A stretch of DNA of 51,575 nt from Clostridia bacterium (GTDB lineage: Bacteria; Bacillota; Clostridia; Christensenellales; Borkfalkiaceae). Both the position numbers and the translations under genes were made by a program. The DNA is taken from contig JAFVQT010000040.1 in the NCBI GenBank assembly GCA_017504655.1, positions 1 to 51,575 of the forward strand. The letters are read 5' to 3'. The notes under the pieces were generated by a model that searched no databases, was not told the DNA's origin, and worked only from the letters and a program-made list of their open reading frames with translations. Positions 38,184 through 47,799 of this stretch are shown in pieces (the stretch's first letter is position 1; each line of letters begins with the position of its first letter).

Positions 38184-40340
38184 ATGAATTTATTAATGTT
38201 AATCGTATTGTTTGCTGTTTTGCTTGCATTATCGTTTGCATTTCTTAACTTCTATTTGGTAAAAAAGAAGAAAGAGGGTAGCGAGCGTATGCAAGAGATA
38301 GCGGCAGCAATCAGAGAGGGTGCAAACGCATTTATTCATTACGAATATAAAATCGTAGCATTGATAGGCTCGGTTATAGCAATCATTATAGGATTGGTTA
38401 TTTCCTGGGAAACGGGTGTATCTTTTGTAATAGGCGCGGTAATGAGTGCGACGGCAGGCTTTATCGGTATGAAAATAGCGACCTACGCTAACGTAAGAGT
38501 TGCAAACGAGGCAGACAATACTCGTAATATCGGCAAGACCTTAAAGGTTGCATATCGCGGCGGCTCGGTAATGGGTCTTTGCGTGGCGGGTTTCGCGCTT
38601 TTAGGTATTATTATTGTATATTGCGTATTCGGTATTTGGGGCGGTATGCTTGACGTTGTTTCGGTAGGCAAGCTTGCAACCAAGGTTAATCCGATAACAG
38701 GTGCAAGCTACAACTTGTCTTTAATTCTTTCGGGCTACGCGTTAGGTTGTTCGATTATAGCGCTTTTCAACCGTGTAGGCGGCGGTATTTATACAAAGGC
38801 TGCGGATATGGGTGCAGACCTTGTTGGTAAGACTGAGGCTCATATTCCCGAGGATGACCCGAGAAACCCGGCAACTATAGCTGATAACGTGGGTGACAAC
38901 GTAGGTGACGTAGCAGGTCTTGGTGCTGACCTTTTGGAAAGCTACGTAGGTGCAATTCTTTCTTGTGCAATACTCGCAATTGAGATATTCTCGCACAACC
39001 TGAAATTTACCTCCGTAACCCTTTATTCAAAAATGGTATTATTCCCAATTTTGTTTGCAGGCGTTGGTCTTATTGCTTGCGTTATCGGTATAGCAATTCC
39101 TCTTTTTAAGAAAAAGTTATCCGACAATCCGCATATGGAGTTGAATCTGTCCACGTGGATTTCTGCAGGGCTTGCAATAGCGTTTGGCTTTGTCGTAGCG
39201 TTCTTCTTATTTAACAATGAAGAAGTGGCGCAATTAGAGGCTGCAGGCTTTACTTTGGGTAAATTGACTCCTTGGGTTGCTGCTACGGTAGGTATAGCAG
39301 TAGGCGTTATTATAGGTATAATATCAGAGTATTACACGAGCTATGATTACAAGCCTACCAGAAAGATTTCAGAGGCATCTAAAGAGGGTTCTGCGCTTAC
39401 TATTACTCAAGGTATGGCAACGGGTATGATTTCTTGTATGCTCCCTGTGCTTTGCTTAGGTCTTGCAATTTTCGTTTGTTATTTGCTTGGTGGTATGTAC
39501 GGCGTTGGTTGCGGTGCAATCGGTATGCTTTGCTTTGTTGCAACAACGGTTTCGGTAGACTCGTACGGTCCGATAAGTGACAATGCAGGCGGTATTGCGG
39601 AAATGGGCGGTCTTGACAAGGAGGTAAGATGTATTACCGATAAGCTTGATAGTGTAGGTAATACTACTGCCGCAATCGGTAAGGGCTTTGCAATCGGTTC
39701 TGCTGCGCTTGCAACGGTATCAATGATGAGCAGTTATCTTTATGCATCAATGCCTAATATGACTGAACTTGTTCTTAACATAATAAAGAAAGAAGTTCTC
39801 GTTGGCGCACTTTTAGGTGGCGCGCTTCCATTCCTCTTCAGTGGTATGCTTATCAATTCGGTTGCAAAAGCGGCAAGAAAGATGGTTGTAGAGGTTAGAC
39901 GTCAGTTTAAAGAAAAACCTGGTATTTTAGATGGTACAGAGCGTCCTGACTATAAGAGATGTATTACGATTTCTTCGCAAGGCGCATTGAAAGAAATGGT
40001 GCTTCCTGCACTCGTTGCAATAGCTTTCCCTGTAGTTACCGGTATTATATTCGGTGCTGAATTTGTAGGCGGATTGCTTATCGGCGCAACAATTTCTGCA
40101 ATAATGCTTGCAATATTTACAGGTAATGCAGGCGGTGCGTGGGATAACGCCAAGAAGTATATTGAGGCAGGCGGCGTTGAAGGAACGGGTAAGGGCTCTC
40201 CGGCTCACGACGCGTCAATCGTTGGCGATACCGTTGGCGACCCGTTAAAGGATACCGTAGGACCTTCACTTGATATTTTAATTAAGATTATGAGTACTAT
40301 TGCGCTTGTTTGTGCAAGTATCTTTATCGGTCTTATTTAA
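38184..40340 (+). CDS. hppA: Membrane-bound ion-pumping pyrophosphatase
   Basis: A 718-aa protein with about 16 helices that hydrolyses pyrophosphate to pump H+ or Na+. The catalytic GGGIYTKAADMGADLVGK and the acidic DDPRNPATIADNVGDNVGD are intact. The GNTTAAIGKGFAIGSAAL stretch has Ala at the site where K+-independent forms carry Lys, suggesting a K+-stimulated enzyme; the ion pumped is not decided here. AAGGAG before ATG. It lies between pgk and tpiA, so pyrophosphate energy use may be coordinated with glycolysis. Confidence 0.94.
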   Translation: MNLLMLIVLFAVLLALSFAFLNFYLVKKKKEGSERMQEIAAAIREGANAFIHYEYKIVALIGSVIAIIIGLVISWETGVSFVIGAVMSATAGFIGMKIATYANVRVANEADNTRNIGKTLKVAYRGGSVMGLCVAGFALLGIIIVYCVFGIWGGMLDVVSVGKLATKVNPITGASYNLSLILSGYALGCSIIALFNRVGGGIYTKAADMGADLVGKTEAHIPEDDPRNPATIADNVGDNVGDVAGLGADLLESYVGAILSCAILAIEIFSHNLKFTSVTLYSKMVLFPILFAGVGLIACVIGIAIPLFKKKLSDNPHMELNLSTWISAGLAIAFGFVVAFFLFNNEEVAQLEAAGFTLGKLTPWVAATVGIAVGVIIGIISEYYTSYDYKPTRKISEASKEGSALTITQGMATGMISCMLPVLCLGLAIFVCYLLGGMYGVGCGAIGMLCFVATTVSVDSYGPISDNAGGIAEMGGLDKEVRCITDKLDSVGNTTAAIGKGFAIGSAALATVSMMSSYLYASMPNMTELVLNIIKKEVLVGALLGGALPFLFSGMLINSVAKAARKMVVEVRRQFKEKPGILDGTERPDYKRCITISSQGALKEMVLPALVAIAFPVVTGIIFGAEFVGGLLIGATISAIMLAIFTGNAGGAWDNAKKYIEAGGVEGTGKGSPAHDASIVGDTVGDPLKDTVGPSLDILIKIMSTIALVCASIFIGLI

Positions 40341-40441
40341 TCTGCTACACAATTGAGCAATATTTGCATCAAAGCATTTTAAAAATCCTTATGCTAACGA
40401 TAATCACAATTATACGGTAGCTATATATTAATTAAAATTTT

Positions 40442-40476
40442 AGGCTTTGCATTGAAAACTGCAGAGCCTTTTTTCT
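40442..40476 (+). terminator. Terminator after hppA
   Basis: AGGCTTTGC pairs with GCAGAGCCT, followed by TTTTTT. Confidence 0.7.
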
Positions 40477-40534
40477 TTGCCTTGTAAACCTATCGACCAA
40501 CTCCAAACAAATCAAGTTTTTTTATATAAAATAA

Positions 40535-40563
40535 TTGCAAAATATGCAAAAAGATGATACAAT
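40535..40563 (+). promoter_or_regulatory. Promoter of tpiA
   Basis: TTGCAA, 17-base spacer, TACAAT, with a leader of about 50 bases carrying AAGGAG. Confidence 0.65.
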
Positions 40564-40619
40564 AATATATGGAAAAAATATAAAGGAAATAATTTTAATT
40601 ATTTCAAGGAGATTTTATA

Positions 40620-41372
40620 ATGAGAAAACCTATAATAGCAGGCAACTGGAAAATGAATAAAACCATGGCTGAAACAAAGGCTATGATTACCGAGCTCGCT
40701 CCACTTGTAAAGGACGCTGACTGTGACGTTGTTCTTTGTGTTCCGTTTACAAACATTCAAACTGCAAAGAAGGCAGTTAAGGGCACTAACATAAAAATCG
40801 GTGCAGAAAACGTTCACTGGGCAGAATCGGGTGCGTTTACAGGCGAAATTTCTGCAACTATGCTTAAAGAGCTTAAGGTTGACTACGTTATTATCGGACA
40901 CAGCGAAAGAAGACAGTATTTTGGCGAAACCGACGAAACTGTAAACAAGAGAACTAAGGCAGCTTTAGATGCAAGAATCAAGCCTATCGTTTGCGTGGGC
41001 GAAACCGAGGCTGAAAGAGAGGCAGGTCTTACCGAAAAGGTTCTTGAAAAGCAAATTGTTGACGGTCTTAAGGGCTTTAAGGCAAAGGATTTTGATAAAA
41101 TCGTTATCGCGTACGAGCCTGTTTGGGCTATCGGTACGGGCAAGACCGCAACTGCAACCGACGCTAACAATACTATCGGTTATATAAGACACATTTTGGC
41201 TAAGAAGTTCCACAGAAGCATTGCAGAAAAGACCAGAATTCAATACGGCGGTTCTATGAACGTTAAAAACTGCAAGGAGCTTATGGCAGAGGAAGAAATT
41301 GACGGCGGTCTTATCGGCGGTGCTTCACTCAAGGCTCAGGATTTCTCAATTATAGTTAATTACAATAAATAA
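40620..41372 (+). CDS. tpiA: Triosephosphate isomerase
   Basis: A 250-aa TIM-barrel enzyme interconverting dihydroxyacetone phosphate and glyceraldehyde 3-phosphate. Catalytic Lys11 (AGNWKMNK), His94 (IIGHSERR) and Glu166 (AYEPVWAIGTG) are all present, as is IQYGGSMNVKNC near the C terminus. It is followed by gpmI after a small hairpin (41387-41406). Confidence 0.97.
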   Translation: MRKPIIAGNWKMNKTMAETKAMITELAPLVKDADCDVVLCVPFTNIQTAKKAVKGTNIKIGAENVHWAESGAFTGEISATMLKELKVDYVIIGHSERRQYFGETDETVNKRTKAALDARIKPIVCVGETEAEREAGLTEKVLEKQIVDGLKGFKAKDFDKIVIAYEPVWAIGTGKTATATDANNTIGYIRHILAKKFHRSIAEKTRIQYGGSMNVKNCKELMAEEEIDGGLIGGASLKAQDFSIIVNYNK

Positions 41373-41386
41373 TTCATAAACTGTTA

Positions 41387-41406
41387 GGGGCGAACACGTT
41401 CGCCCC
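41387..41406 (+). terminator. Short perfect hairpin between tpiA and gpmI
   Basis: GGGGCGAAC/GTTCGCCCC with a 2-base gap and AAAA after it. It lacks a T tract, so it is more likely a processing or stability element than a true terminator. Confidence 0.45.
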
Positions 41407-41432
41407 AAAACAATGTAATAAAAGGAGTTAAT

Positions 41433-42974
41433 ATGAAAAACAGACCGGTATGTCTTTTTATAATGGACGGTTATGCCTTTGGTGAAAAGGATAAGGGCAA
41501 TGCAATCGAAATAGCAAACGTTGGCGTTATCAATTCTCTCATGGCAAAATATCCGTCTACAACAATCGGAGCAAGTGGGCTTTCGGTTGGTCTTCCCGAC
41601 GGACAAATGGGTAACAGCGAGGTTGGTCACCTCAATATGGGTGCAGGTAGAATAGTTTACCAGGATTTGACCAGAATTACAAAGGCTATTGAAGACGGCG
41701 ATTTCTTTGAAAACGCAGGTCTTACAGAGGTTATGGACAGTGCTAAAAGCAAGGGCAAAAAGCTCCACCTTTACGGTCTTTTGTCGTCAGGTGGCGTTCA
41801 CAGCCACAACACCCATCTCTACGCTCTGCTTGAAATGGCTAAAAAGAGAGGGTTGACCGAGGTTTTCGTTCATTGCTTTATGGACGGACGTGACGTTCCG
41901 CCATCAAGCGGTATAGACTTTGTAAAAGAGCTTCAGGCTAAAATCAACGAGATTGGTTGCGGTAAAATAGCAACCGTCGGCGGAAGATATTACGTAATGG
42001 ACAGAGATAACCGTTGGGAGAGAGTTGAAAAGGCTTACGACTGCTTGACTGTAGGTAACGGCGTTACCGCAAGCTCCGGCGCAGAGGCGGTAGAGCAAAG
42101 CTATGCTAAAGGCGAAACAGACGAGTTTATTCTTCCTACAAACGTTATAGAAAACGGCAAGGCTATAGGTCTTATCGAAGAGGGAGATTCGGTTATCTTC
42201 TTTAATTTCCGTCCTGACAGAGCAAGAGAAATTACGAGAGCCTTCACCGAGGAGTCCTTTGACGGCTTTAAAAGAAAAACAGGCTATTTAAATCTTAACT
42301 ATATCGGTTTTACAAAATACGACGAAACCTTTAAAAATGCTAAAATTGCCTTTGGCAAGCAAGAGATGAACAATACCCTCGGCAAGTTTTTATCCGATAA
42401 GGGTTATACTCAGCTCAGAATTGCAGAAACCGAGAAGTATGCTCACGTAACCTTCTTCTTTAACGGTGGAGTAGAAGCCCCCGAAAAGAACGAGTTCAGA
42501 GATTTAATTCCTTCTCCTAAGGTTGCAACCTACGATTTAAAGCCTGAAATGAGCGCGTTTGAGGTTACAGATAAGGTTTTGGAAGAAATAGCAAGTGACA
42601 AATTCGACGTAATTATATTAAACTACGCAAACTGCGATATGGTTGGACATACGGGCGTAATTGATGCTGCCGTTACGGCAGTAAAAACCGTTGAAAGTTG
42701 CATTGCAAAAATAACGGACGCAGTGCTTGCAAAGGGCGGTAGCTGTATTATAACCGCAGACCACGGCAATGCTGATAAGATGATTGATACGGACGGGTCG
42801 CCGTTTACTGCGCACACCACTAATATCGTTCCCTTTATTCTCGTTAGCGAGGAGTTTAAAAACGTTAAGCTTCGTGACGGCGGTGTTTTAGCCGACGTTG
42901 CTCCCACACTTTTAGAGGTGATGGGCGAAAAGCAGCCTGCCGAAATGACGGGAAAATCTTTAATAGTTAAATAA
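41433..42974 (+). CDS. gpmI: 2,3-bisphosphoglycerate-independent phosphoglycerate mutase
   Basis: A 513-aa Mn2+-dependent enzyme of the alkaline phosphatase superfamily that moves phosphate between C3 and C2 of glycerate. MDGYAF gives the metal ligand Asp12; the nucleophile is Ser62 in NSEVGHLNMGAGR; GVHSHNTHLYALL and TADHGNADKM provide further ligands. Full length. AAAGGAG before the ATG. Confidence 0.96.
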   Translation: MKNRPVCLFIMDGYAFGEKDKGNAIEIANVGVINSLMAKYPSTTIGASGLSVGLPDGQMGNSEVGHLNMGAGRIVYQDLTRITKAIEDGDFFENAGLTEVMDSAKSKGKKLHLYGLLSSGGVHSHNTHLYALLEMAKKRGLTEVFVHCFMDGRDVPPSSGIDFVKELQAKINEIGCGKIATVGGRYYVMDRDNRWERVEKAYDCLTVGNGVTASSGAEAVEQSYAKGETDEFILPTNVIENGKAIGLIEEGDSVIFFNFRPDRAREITRAFTEESFDGFKRKTGYLNLNYIGFTKYDETFKNAKIAFGKQEMNNTLGKFLSDKGYTQLRIAETEKYAHVTFFFNGGVEAPEKNEFRDLIPSPKVATYDLKPEMSAFEVTDKVLEEIASDKFDVIILNYANCDMVGHTGVIDAAVTAVKTVESCIAKITDAVLAKGGSCIITADHGNADKMIDTDGSPFTAHTTNIVPFILVSEEFKNVKLRDGGVLADVAPTLLEVMGEKQPAEMTGKSLIVK

Positions 42975-43009
42975 AAGTAAAAATTAAGTAAAAAAGCATA
43001 TAAAAACGC

Positions 43010-43038
43010 TTGCTAAACTTAAAATATTATGATAAAAT
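43010..43038 (+). promoter_or_regulatory. Promoter of secG
   Basis: TTGCTA, 17-base spacer, TAAAAT, with TTGGAG closer to the ATG. Confidence 0.6.
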
Positions 43039-43078
43039 AACTATTGCTTGATTATAAAAAGAAATTGGAGATATAATT

Positions 43079-43360
43079 ATGTTAAATCTTTTATACAATT
43101 GGAAAGTTATGGTGGGAGTATGTATCCCAAGCCTTATAATATCTGCACTTTGCGCTGTGTTCATTATCGTTGTAATCATGCTTCAGCAAAGCAACTCAAG
43201 CGGTATAGGCGCACTTGGCGGTCAACAAGATACCTTCTATAGCAAGAATAAGGGCAAGACCTTAGAGAGCAAGCTTCGTAAGCTTACCGTAGTTGCAGTA
43301 GCGGTTATGGCAGTGTTTATGATTTTATTCTGCGTAATGGTATTCCATGTTAATGCATAA
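43079..43360 (+). CDS. secG: Protein translocase subunit SecG
   Basis: A 93-aa protein with two membrane helices (about 12-35 and 70-90) around the SecG loop IVVIMLQQSNSSGIGALGG, then DTFYSKNKGKTLESKL. It is an accessory part of the SecYEG channel. In Bacillota it commonly precedes rnr and smpB, as here. Confidence 0.93.
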   Translation: MLNLLYNWKVMVGVCIPSLIISALCAVFIIVVIMLQQSNSSGIGALGGQQDTFYSKNKGKTLESKLRKLTVVAVAVMAVFMILFCVMVFHVNA

Positions 43361-43367
43361 AACCAAA

Positions 43368-43403
43368 AGTGGTGGATATTAACTGTCCACCACTATTTTT
43401 TTA
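43368..43403 (+). terminator. Terminator after secG
   Basis: AGTGGTGGA/TCCACCACT with a 9-base loop followed by ATTTTTTT. Confidence 0.88.
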
Positions 43404-43450
43404 CTTAAATCAAGGAAAGAAAACTTAATCTGCTTATTAACTTATATATT

Positions 43451-45553
43451 ATGGACTTGTATTCTTTAATTAAAGAAAATTTCATATCGGGCGAGTGGAA
43501 AAGGATATCTCTTAAAAAGATTAACTCGCTTTTAGAGGCTAAAAGACCTTTTGAGCAAAAAGCAGTGCTCAAAATCTTAAACGCGCTTGAAAACGACGGT
43601 GAAATAGTTTTTATCGACGGCTTTTACGTGGCAACCGTTCACGCAGACCTTATTAAGGGCGTATTAAGGGGTAACGAAAAGGGCTTTGCTTTTTTAGTGC
43701 CCGAAAATGGCGGTAGCGATTATTTTATTCCCAATCGCAATTTAAACGGTGCGTTGCATCAAGACGTAGTATTGGCAAAAAAGGTGCAAAGCTCTGTCAA
43801 GGGCAGTAATGACGAGGCTGAGGTCGTTCGCATTATAAAGCGCGGAGTCACTATCCTTAGCGGAACCTTCTATATTGATAGAGGAAGAGGCTTAGTGCGT
43901 CCCGATGATAAGAATTTTTTTGAGGACGTTTACGTTGAAAGAGCCTTGGAAAGGGGTGCAAGAACGGGCGATAAGGTTCTTGTTAAAATAGTAGGCTATT
44001 ACAAGGGCTACAGTCCCGACGGAGAGATAGTTGAGGTTTTAGGTAAAAGAAACGACCTTATGGCTGAAGAGAATTCAATCATAAAGGGCAGTGGATTTGA
44101 AGAAAAATTTAACGGCAACGTAATGCAGGAGGTTGGCAAAATTTCTCAAAAGGTTGCCGATAACGAGCTTATAGGTAGACATAACTATACAAATAGGCTA
44201 ATAATAACAATAGACGGAGAGGATTCCCGCGACTTTGACGACGCAGTAGAGGTCGAGCTTTTAGATAACGGACACTACCGCTTAGGCGTTCATATTGCAG
44301 ACGTTTCCGAGTATGTAAAAAGAGGTTCTGCGATAGACAGTGAGGCGTATAACCGTTCTACAAGCGTTTATTTTCCCGATAGGGTAATTCCTATGCTCCC
44401 GCGTGAGCTTTCCAACGGGATATGCTCTTTAAACGAGGGAGAAACAAGGCTTACCTTATCTTGTATAATGGAAATCGACCGTAGCGGTGACGTTGTGGAC
44501 AGGCAAATTGTAAAATCTGCAATAAGGTCTAAACGCCGTATGACTTATACTCAGGTAGAGGCAATAGTAAACGGTGACAAAGAGATGCAAGGGGCGTTTA
44601 AGGACGTAACCGAGATGATACTTCAGATGGCAGACCTTCAAGCCATTCTTACCAAAAAGCGCGACGAAAGAGGAAGTGTGGACTTAGACGTTAAAGAGGC
44701 TCATATTATTTATAACGACGGGCAAATCGAGGTTGGTCAGCGCACAGCTAAAAGAGCGTACAAAATCATTGAGGAGTTTATGGTGCTTGCAAACGAATGT
44801 GTTGCTGAATTTGCATTTTATCAGGAGCTACCTATTTTATACAGAACACACGAAAGACCGACGGTAGAAAAGGCTACGGCATTTATTGAGTTTTTAAAGG
44901 CGTTAGGCGTAAACGTAAGGTGGCGTGCAGAGAGTGTTCGGCCGAGTGATTTTTCAACTGTTTTGGACAGGGTTAAGGATAAGCCCTTTTATTCGCTTGT
45001 AAATAAGGTAATGTTAAGATCTATGCAAAAGGCAAGCTATTATCCTGAAAATTTAGGCCACTTCGGATTGTCAAGTAATTGCTACTGCCATTTTACTTCA
45101 CCAATACGCAGATACCCAGACCTTATAGTACACAGGGTGTTAAAGTATGCTTTAGACGGTGAAATTAATGCGATAAACGACTTATACGGTGACTTTATAT
45201 ATGATTCCGCAAAGCAAACCTCAGAAAAGGAGAAAAGGGCAGACGAGGTTGAAAGAGCAGTCGACGACCTTTATAAGGCAAAATATATGGAACAGTTTAT
45301 AGGTCACGAATTTGATGCGGTGATAAGCGGTGTCACCTCGTTTGGCGTGTTTTGTGAGCTTGAAAATACGGTGGAGGGCTTTACTCCGTTGGAGTGCTTG
45401 CCACGCGCAAATTACGTATTTGATAAAAACACCTTTAGTCTTACCTCTCCAAAGCATACCTTTAAGCTTGGAGAAAGGGTGAGAATTGGGGTAATGGGCG
45501 TTGACCTTTCATCAAGGCGTACGGAATTTATTATTCTTTATAAAATCAAATAA
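43451..45553 (+). CDS. rnr: Ribonuclease R
   Basis: A 700-aa processive 3'-5' exoribonuclease. An N-terminal winged-helix part and cold-shock domains (FAFLVPENGGSDYFIPNRNL) precede the RNB catalytic domain, whose DGEDSRDFDDAVEVELL holds the metal-binding aspartates, and a C-terminal S1 domain (about 625-700). It degrades structured RNA and acts with tmRNA-SmpB in clearing broken mRNAs. No Shine-Dalgarno is visible before the ATG; TATATT lies directly upstream, so its own promoter and start arrangement are unclear. A terminator separates it from secG. Confidence 0.94.
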   Translation: MDLYSLIKENFISGEWKRISLKKINSLLEAKRPFEQKAVLKILNALENDGEIVFIDGFYVATVHADLIKGVLRGNEKGFAFLVPENGGSDYFIPNRNLNGALHQDVVLAKKVQSSVKGSNDEAEVVRIIKRGVTILSGTFYIDRGRGLVRPDDKNFFEDVYVERALERGARTGDKVLVKIVGYYKGYSPDGEIVEVLGKRNDLMAEENSIIKGSGFEEKFNGNVMQEVGKISQKVADNELIGRHNYTNRLIITIDGEDSRDFDDAVEVELLDNGHYRLGVHIADVSEYVKRGSAIDSEAYNRSTSVYFPDRVIPMLPRELSNGICSLNEGETRLTLSCIMEIDRSGDVVDRQIVKSAIRSKRRMTYTQVEAIVNGDKEMQGAFKDVTEMILQMADLQAILTKKRDERGSVDLDVKEAHIIYNDGQIEVGQRTAKRAYKIIEEFMVLANECVAEFAFYQELPILYRTHERPTVEKATAFIEFLKALGVNVRWRAESVRPSDFSTVLDRVKDKPFYSLVNKVMLRSMQKASYYPENLGHFGLSSNCYCHFTSPIRRYPDLIVHRVLKYALDGEINAINDLYGDFIYDSAKQTSEKEKRADEVERAVDDLYKAKYMEQFIGHEFDAVISGVTSFGVFCELENTVEGFTPLECLPRANYVFDKNTFSLTSPKHTFKLGERVRIGVMGVDLSSRRTEFIILYKIK

Positions 45554-45557
45554 ACTC

Positions 45558-45586
45558 TTGAAATTTTTATTCAAAGGCAGTATAAT
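45558..45586 (+). promoter_or_regulatory. Leaderless promoter of smpB
   Basis: TTGAAA (45558-45563), 17-base spacer, TATAAT (45581-45586). The seventh base after the -10 is 45593, the A of the ATG. No ribosome site is present. Confidence 0.8.
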
Positions 45587-45592
45587 ATAATC

Positions 45593-46045
45593 ATGAAAGT
45601 CATAACCGAAAACAGAGAGGCAAAATTTGAATATTTTATAGAAGACTCCTACGAGGCGGGCATTCAGCTTGATGGGGGCGAGGTAAAGTCAGTAAGGGCA
45701 GGTAACGTAAACCTCAAAGATGCATATTGCTCAATTTACAACGCAGAACTGCTTGTTAAGGGTATGCACATTGCTGTCTATGATAAGGCAGGTGCGTACA
45801 ACGTAAAAGACAGCCGTCGTGAAAGAAGGCTTTTACTGCACAAAAGTGAAATTAATCGACTTATAGGCAAGGTAAATGAAAAAGGCTACACCTTAGTTCC
45901 CTTGAGGCTTTATTTTAAAGGCTCTCTTATCAAAATGGAGGTTGGGCTTTGCAAGGGTAAGCACACCTATGATAAAAAGCAGTCTATCAAAGAAAGAGAT
46001 TTAGACAGGTCTGCAAAAAGAGATATTAAAAATTACGGAATATAA
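45593..46045 (+). CDS. smpB: SsrA-binding protein SmpB
   Basis: A 150-aa RNA-binding protein required for tmRNA to enter stalled ribosomes. Recognised by EDSYEAGIQLDGGEVKSVRA, LKDAYCSIYNAELLVKGMHI and LCKGKHTYDKKQSIKERD. The gene follows rnr by 39 bases, and its tmRNA partner lies at the right edge of the window, 5 kb away. The promoter puts the transcription start on the ATG, so translation should begin without a Shine-Dalgarno. Confidence 0.96.
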   Translation: MKVITENREAKFEYFIEDSYEAGIQLDGGEVKSVRAGNVNLKDAYCSIYNAELLVKGMHIAVYDKAGAYNVKDSRRERRLLLHKSEINRLIGKVNEKGYTLVPLRLYFKGSLIKMEVGLCKGKHTYDKKQSIKERDLDRSAKRDIKNYGI

Positions 46046-46050
46046 GTTTT

Positions 46051-46085
46051 CGCCACAGCTATCAATCTGCTGTGGCGTTATTTTT
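46051..46085 (+). terminator. Terminator after smpB
   Basis: CGCCACAGC/GCTGTGGCG with a 9-base loop followed by TTATTTTT. Confidence 0.85.
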
Positions 46086-46116
46086 ACTTATAAATAAGTA
46101 AATTATGCTCAATCTA

Positions 46117-46145
46117 TTGCAAAAAAGTTGTATTTGTTGTATAAT
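46117..46145 (+). promoter_or_regulatory. Promoter of the envelope operon
   Basis: TTGCAA, 17-base spacer, TATAAT, about 60 bases before the AAGGAGG-preceded ATG. Confidence 0.75.
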
Positions 46146-46204
46146 TAACTAAATTTGCATAAATTGGGCGTGTTTACACATTTTTTTGCGCTCAAGGAGG
46201 AAAA

Positions 46205-47788
46205 ATGGAAGAAAAAATTGCTATTATTATTGGTGCAGGTCCTGCAGGCTTAACTGCAGCGTATGAGCTGTTGACAAAATCCGATATAAAGCCCATCATT
46301 TTAGAGAGTGAAGATTTTGTCGGCGGAATTTCACGTACTGCAACCTACAAGGGTAACCGTATGGATATCGGTGGCCACAGATTTTTTTCTAAGGACGACA
46401 GGGTAACTAATCTTTGGACTAAAATGCTCCCTGTTCAAGGCGCACCTGCATACGACGATAAGACCTTGGGCAGAGAAAAGCCTCTCCAAGAGGGCGGTCC
46501 CAACCCTGAGGTCGACGACGAGGTAATGCTTGTCAGAGACAGAGTGTCGAGAATTATTTGGCGTAAGAGATTTTTTGATTACCCAATTTCGTTAAAGCCG
46601 AGAACGTTTATAAACATGGGCTTTTGGAATACGGCTAAAGCAGGCTTTGGATATATTGGCAGTTGTATTAAAAAACGCCCTGAGGACAATTTGGAAAACT
46701 TTTATATAAACCGTTTCGGCAAACCGCTTTATTCAATGTTCTTCGAAAGCTATACAGAAAAGCTTTGGGGAGTTCACCCATCTAATATTTCCGCAGATTG
46801 GGGCGCACAAAGGGTTAAGGGGCTTTCTATTATGAAGGCTATAAAAAATGCTTTCGGCAAGATTTTCAAGGGTAAGAAAAAGCGTGAGGTAGAAACAAGC
46901 TTAATCGAGCAATTTATCTATCCGAAAAAAGGCCCGGGTCAGCTTTACGAGAAGATGGCAGAAGAGATTAAAAGGCTCGGCGGTCAAATCGTAATGAATA
47001 CTACCGTCAACGGCGTTAAGATAAACGGCGGTAAAATATCTTCTCTTTCTGCAATTGATAAAGACGGTAAAATTACCGAATTTATCGGCGATTATTATAT
47101 TTCGTCTATGCCTGTTAAGGACCTTATAGAGTCTATTGGTAAGGATACTTGCGGTGACGAGGTATACCGCGTTGCGACAGAGCTTCCGTACAGAGATTTT
47201 ATGACCGTAGGTCTTCTTCTCAATGGCTTAAAGGTTAAAAACAAGACTAAGATGAAGACGTTGGGAAATATCGTTCCCGACTGTTGGATTTACGTACAGG
47301 ACAGAGACGTTACCCTGGGCAGAATACAAATCTTCAACAACTGGTCGCCGTATATGGTTAAAAATCCCGAGCAAAATGTTTGGGTGGGTCTTGAGTATTT
47401 CTGTACCGAGGGCGATAAGATGTGGACTGCTAAAGACGAGGACTTTATTGCCAACGCAATAAAAGAGCTTGTAAGCGTAGGTGTTATCGAAGGTCAGGAT
47501 GCAGTTTTGGATTCTACGCTCATCAGGGTAAAAAAGGCTTATCCCGCATATTTCGGCACCTATTCCGAGTTTGATAAGGTTAAAGAGTATTTAAGCTCAA
47601 TAGAAAACCTTTACTGCGTAGGCAGAAACGGTCAGCACAGATACAATAACATGGATCACTCGATGGTGACGTCTATGGTTGCGTGTGAGGGTATAATCAG
47701 TGGTAACACCGATAAAACCGAGCTTTGGAACGTAAATACCGAAAAGGCTTATCACGAAACTAAGGAAGAAGAATCTAAGCAAAGTTAA
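46205..47788 (+). CDS. FAD-dependent oxidoreductase, UDP-galactopyranose mutase-like
   Basis: A 527-aa flavoprotein. The N-terminal nucleotide-binding motif [17 protein letters not shown] is followed by [20 protein letters not shown], a pattern of the amine-oxidase/UGM superfamily. The mid segment [20 protein letters not shown] and the [13 protein letters not shown] region fit the family of NAD(P)/FAD-dependent proteins found beside glycosyltransferases. It is first in an operon with a GT-C enzyme and GtrA, suggesting a role in surface sugar metabolism. The exact substrate is not known; it is longer than true UGM (about 370 aa). Confidence 0.78.
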   Translation: MEEKIAIIIGAGPAGLTAAYELLTKSDIKPIILESEDFVGGISRTATYKGNRMDIGGHRFFSKDDRVTNLWTKMLPVQGAPAYDDKTLGREKPLQEGGPNPEVDDEVMLVRDRVSRIIWRKRFFDYPISLKPRTFINMGFWNTAKAGFGYIGSCIKKRPEDNLENFYINRFGKPLYSMFFESYTEKLWGVHPSNISADWGAQRVKGLSIMKAIKNAFGKIFKGKKKREVETSLIEQFIYPKKGPGQLYEKMAEEIKRLGGQIVMNTTVNGVKINGGKISSLSAIDKDGKITEFIGDYYISSMPVKDLIESIGKDTCGDEVYRVATELPYRDFMTVGLLLNGLKVKNKTKMKTLGNIVPDCWIYVQDRDVTLGRIQIFNNWSPYMVKNPEQNVWVGLEYFCTEGDKMWTAKDEDFIANAIKELVSVGVIEGQDAVLDSTLIRVKKAYPAYFGTYSEFDKVKEYLSSIENLYCVGRNGQHRYNNMDHSMVTSMVACEGIISGNTDKTELWNVNTEKAYHETKEEESKQS

Positions 47789-47799
47789 AAGAAGTAATT

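Noticed and set aside
41391..41402. CGAAC-AC-GTTCG between tpiA and gpmI as a LexA box
   Set aside because: The half-sites are separated by 2 bases rather than 4, and the sequence is the tip of a hairpin.
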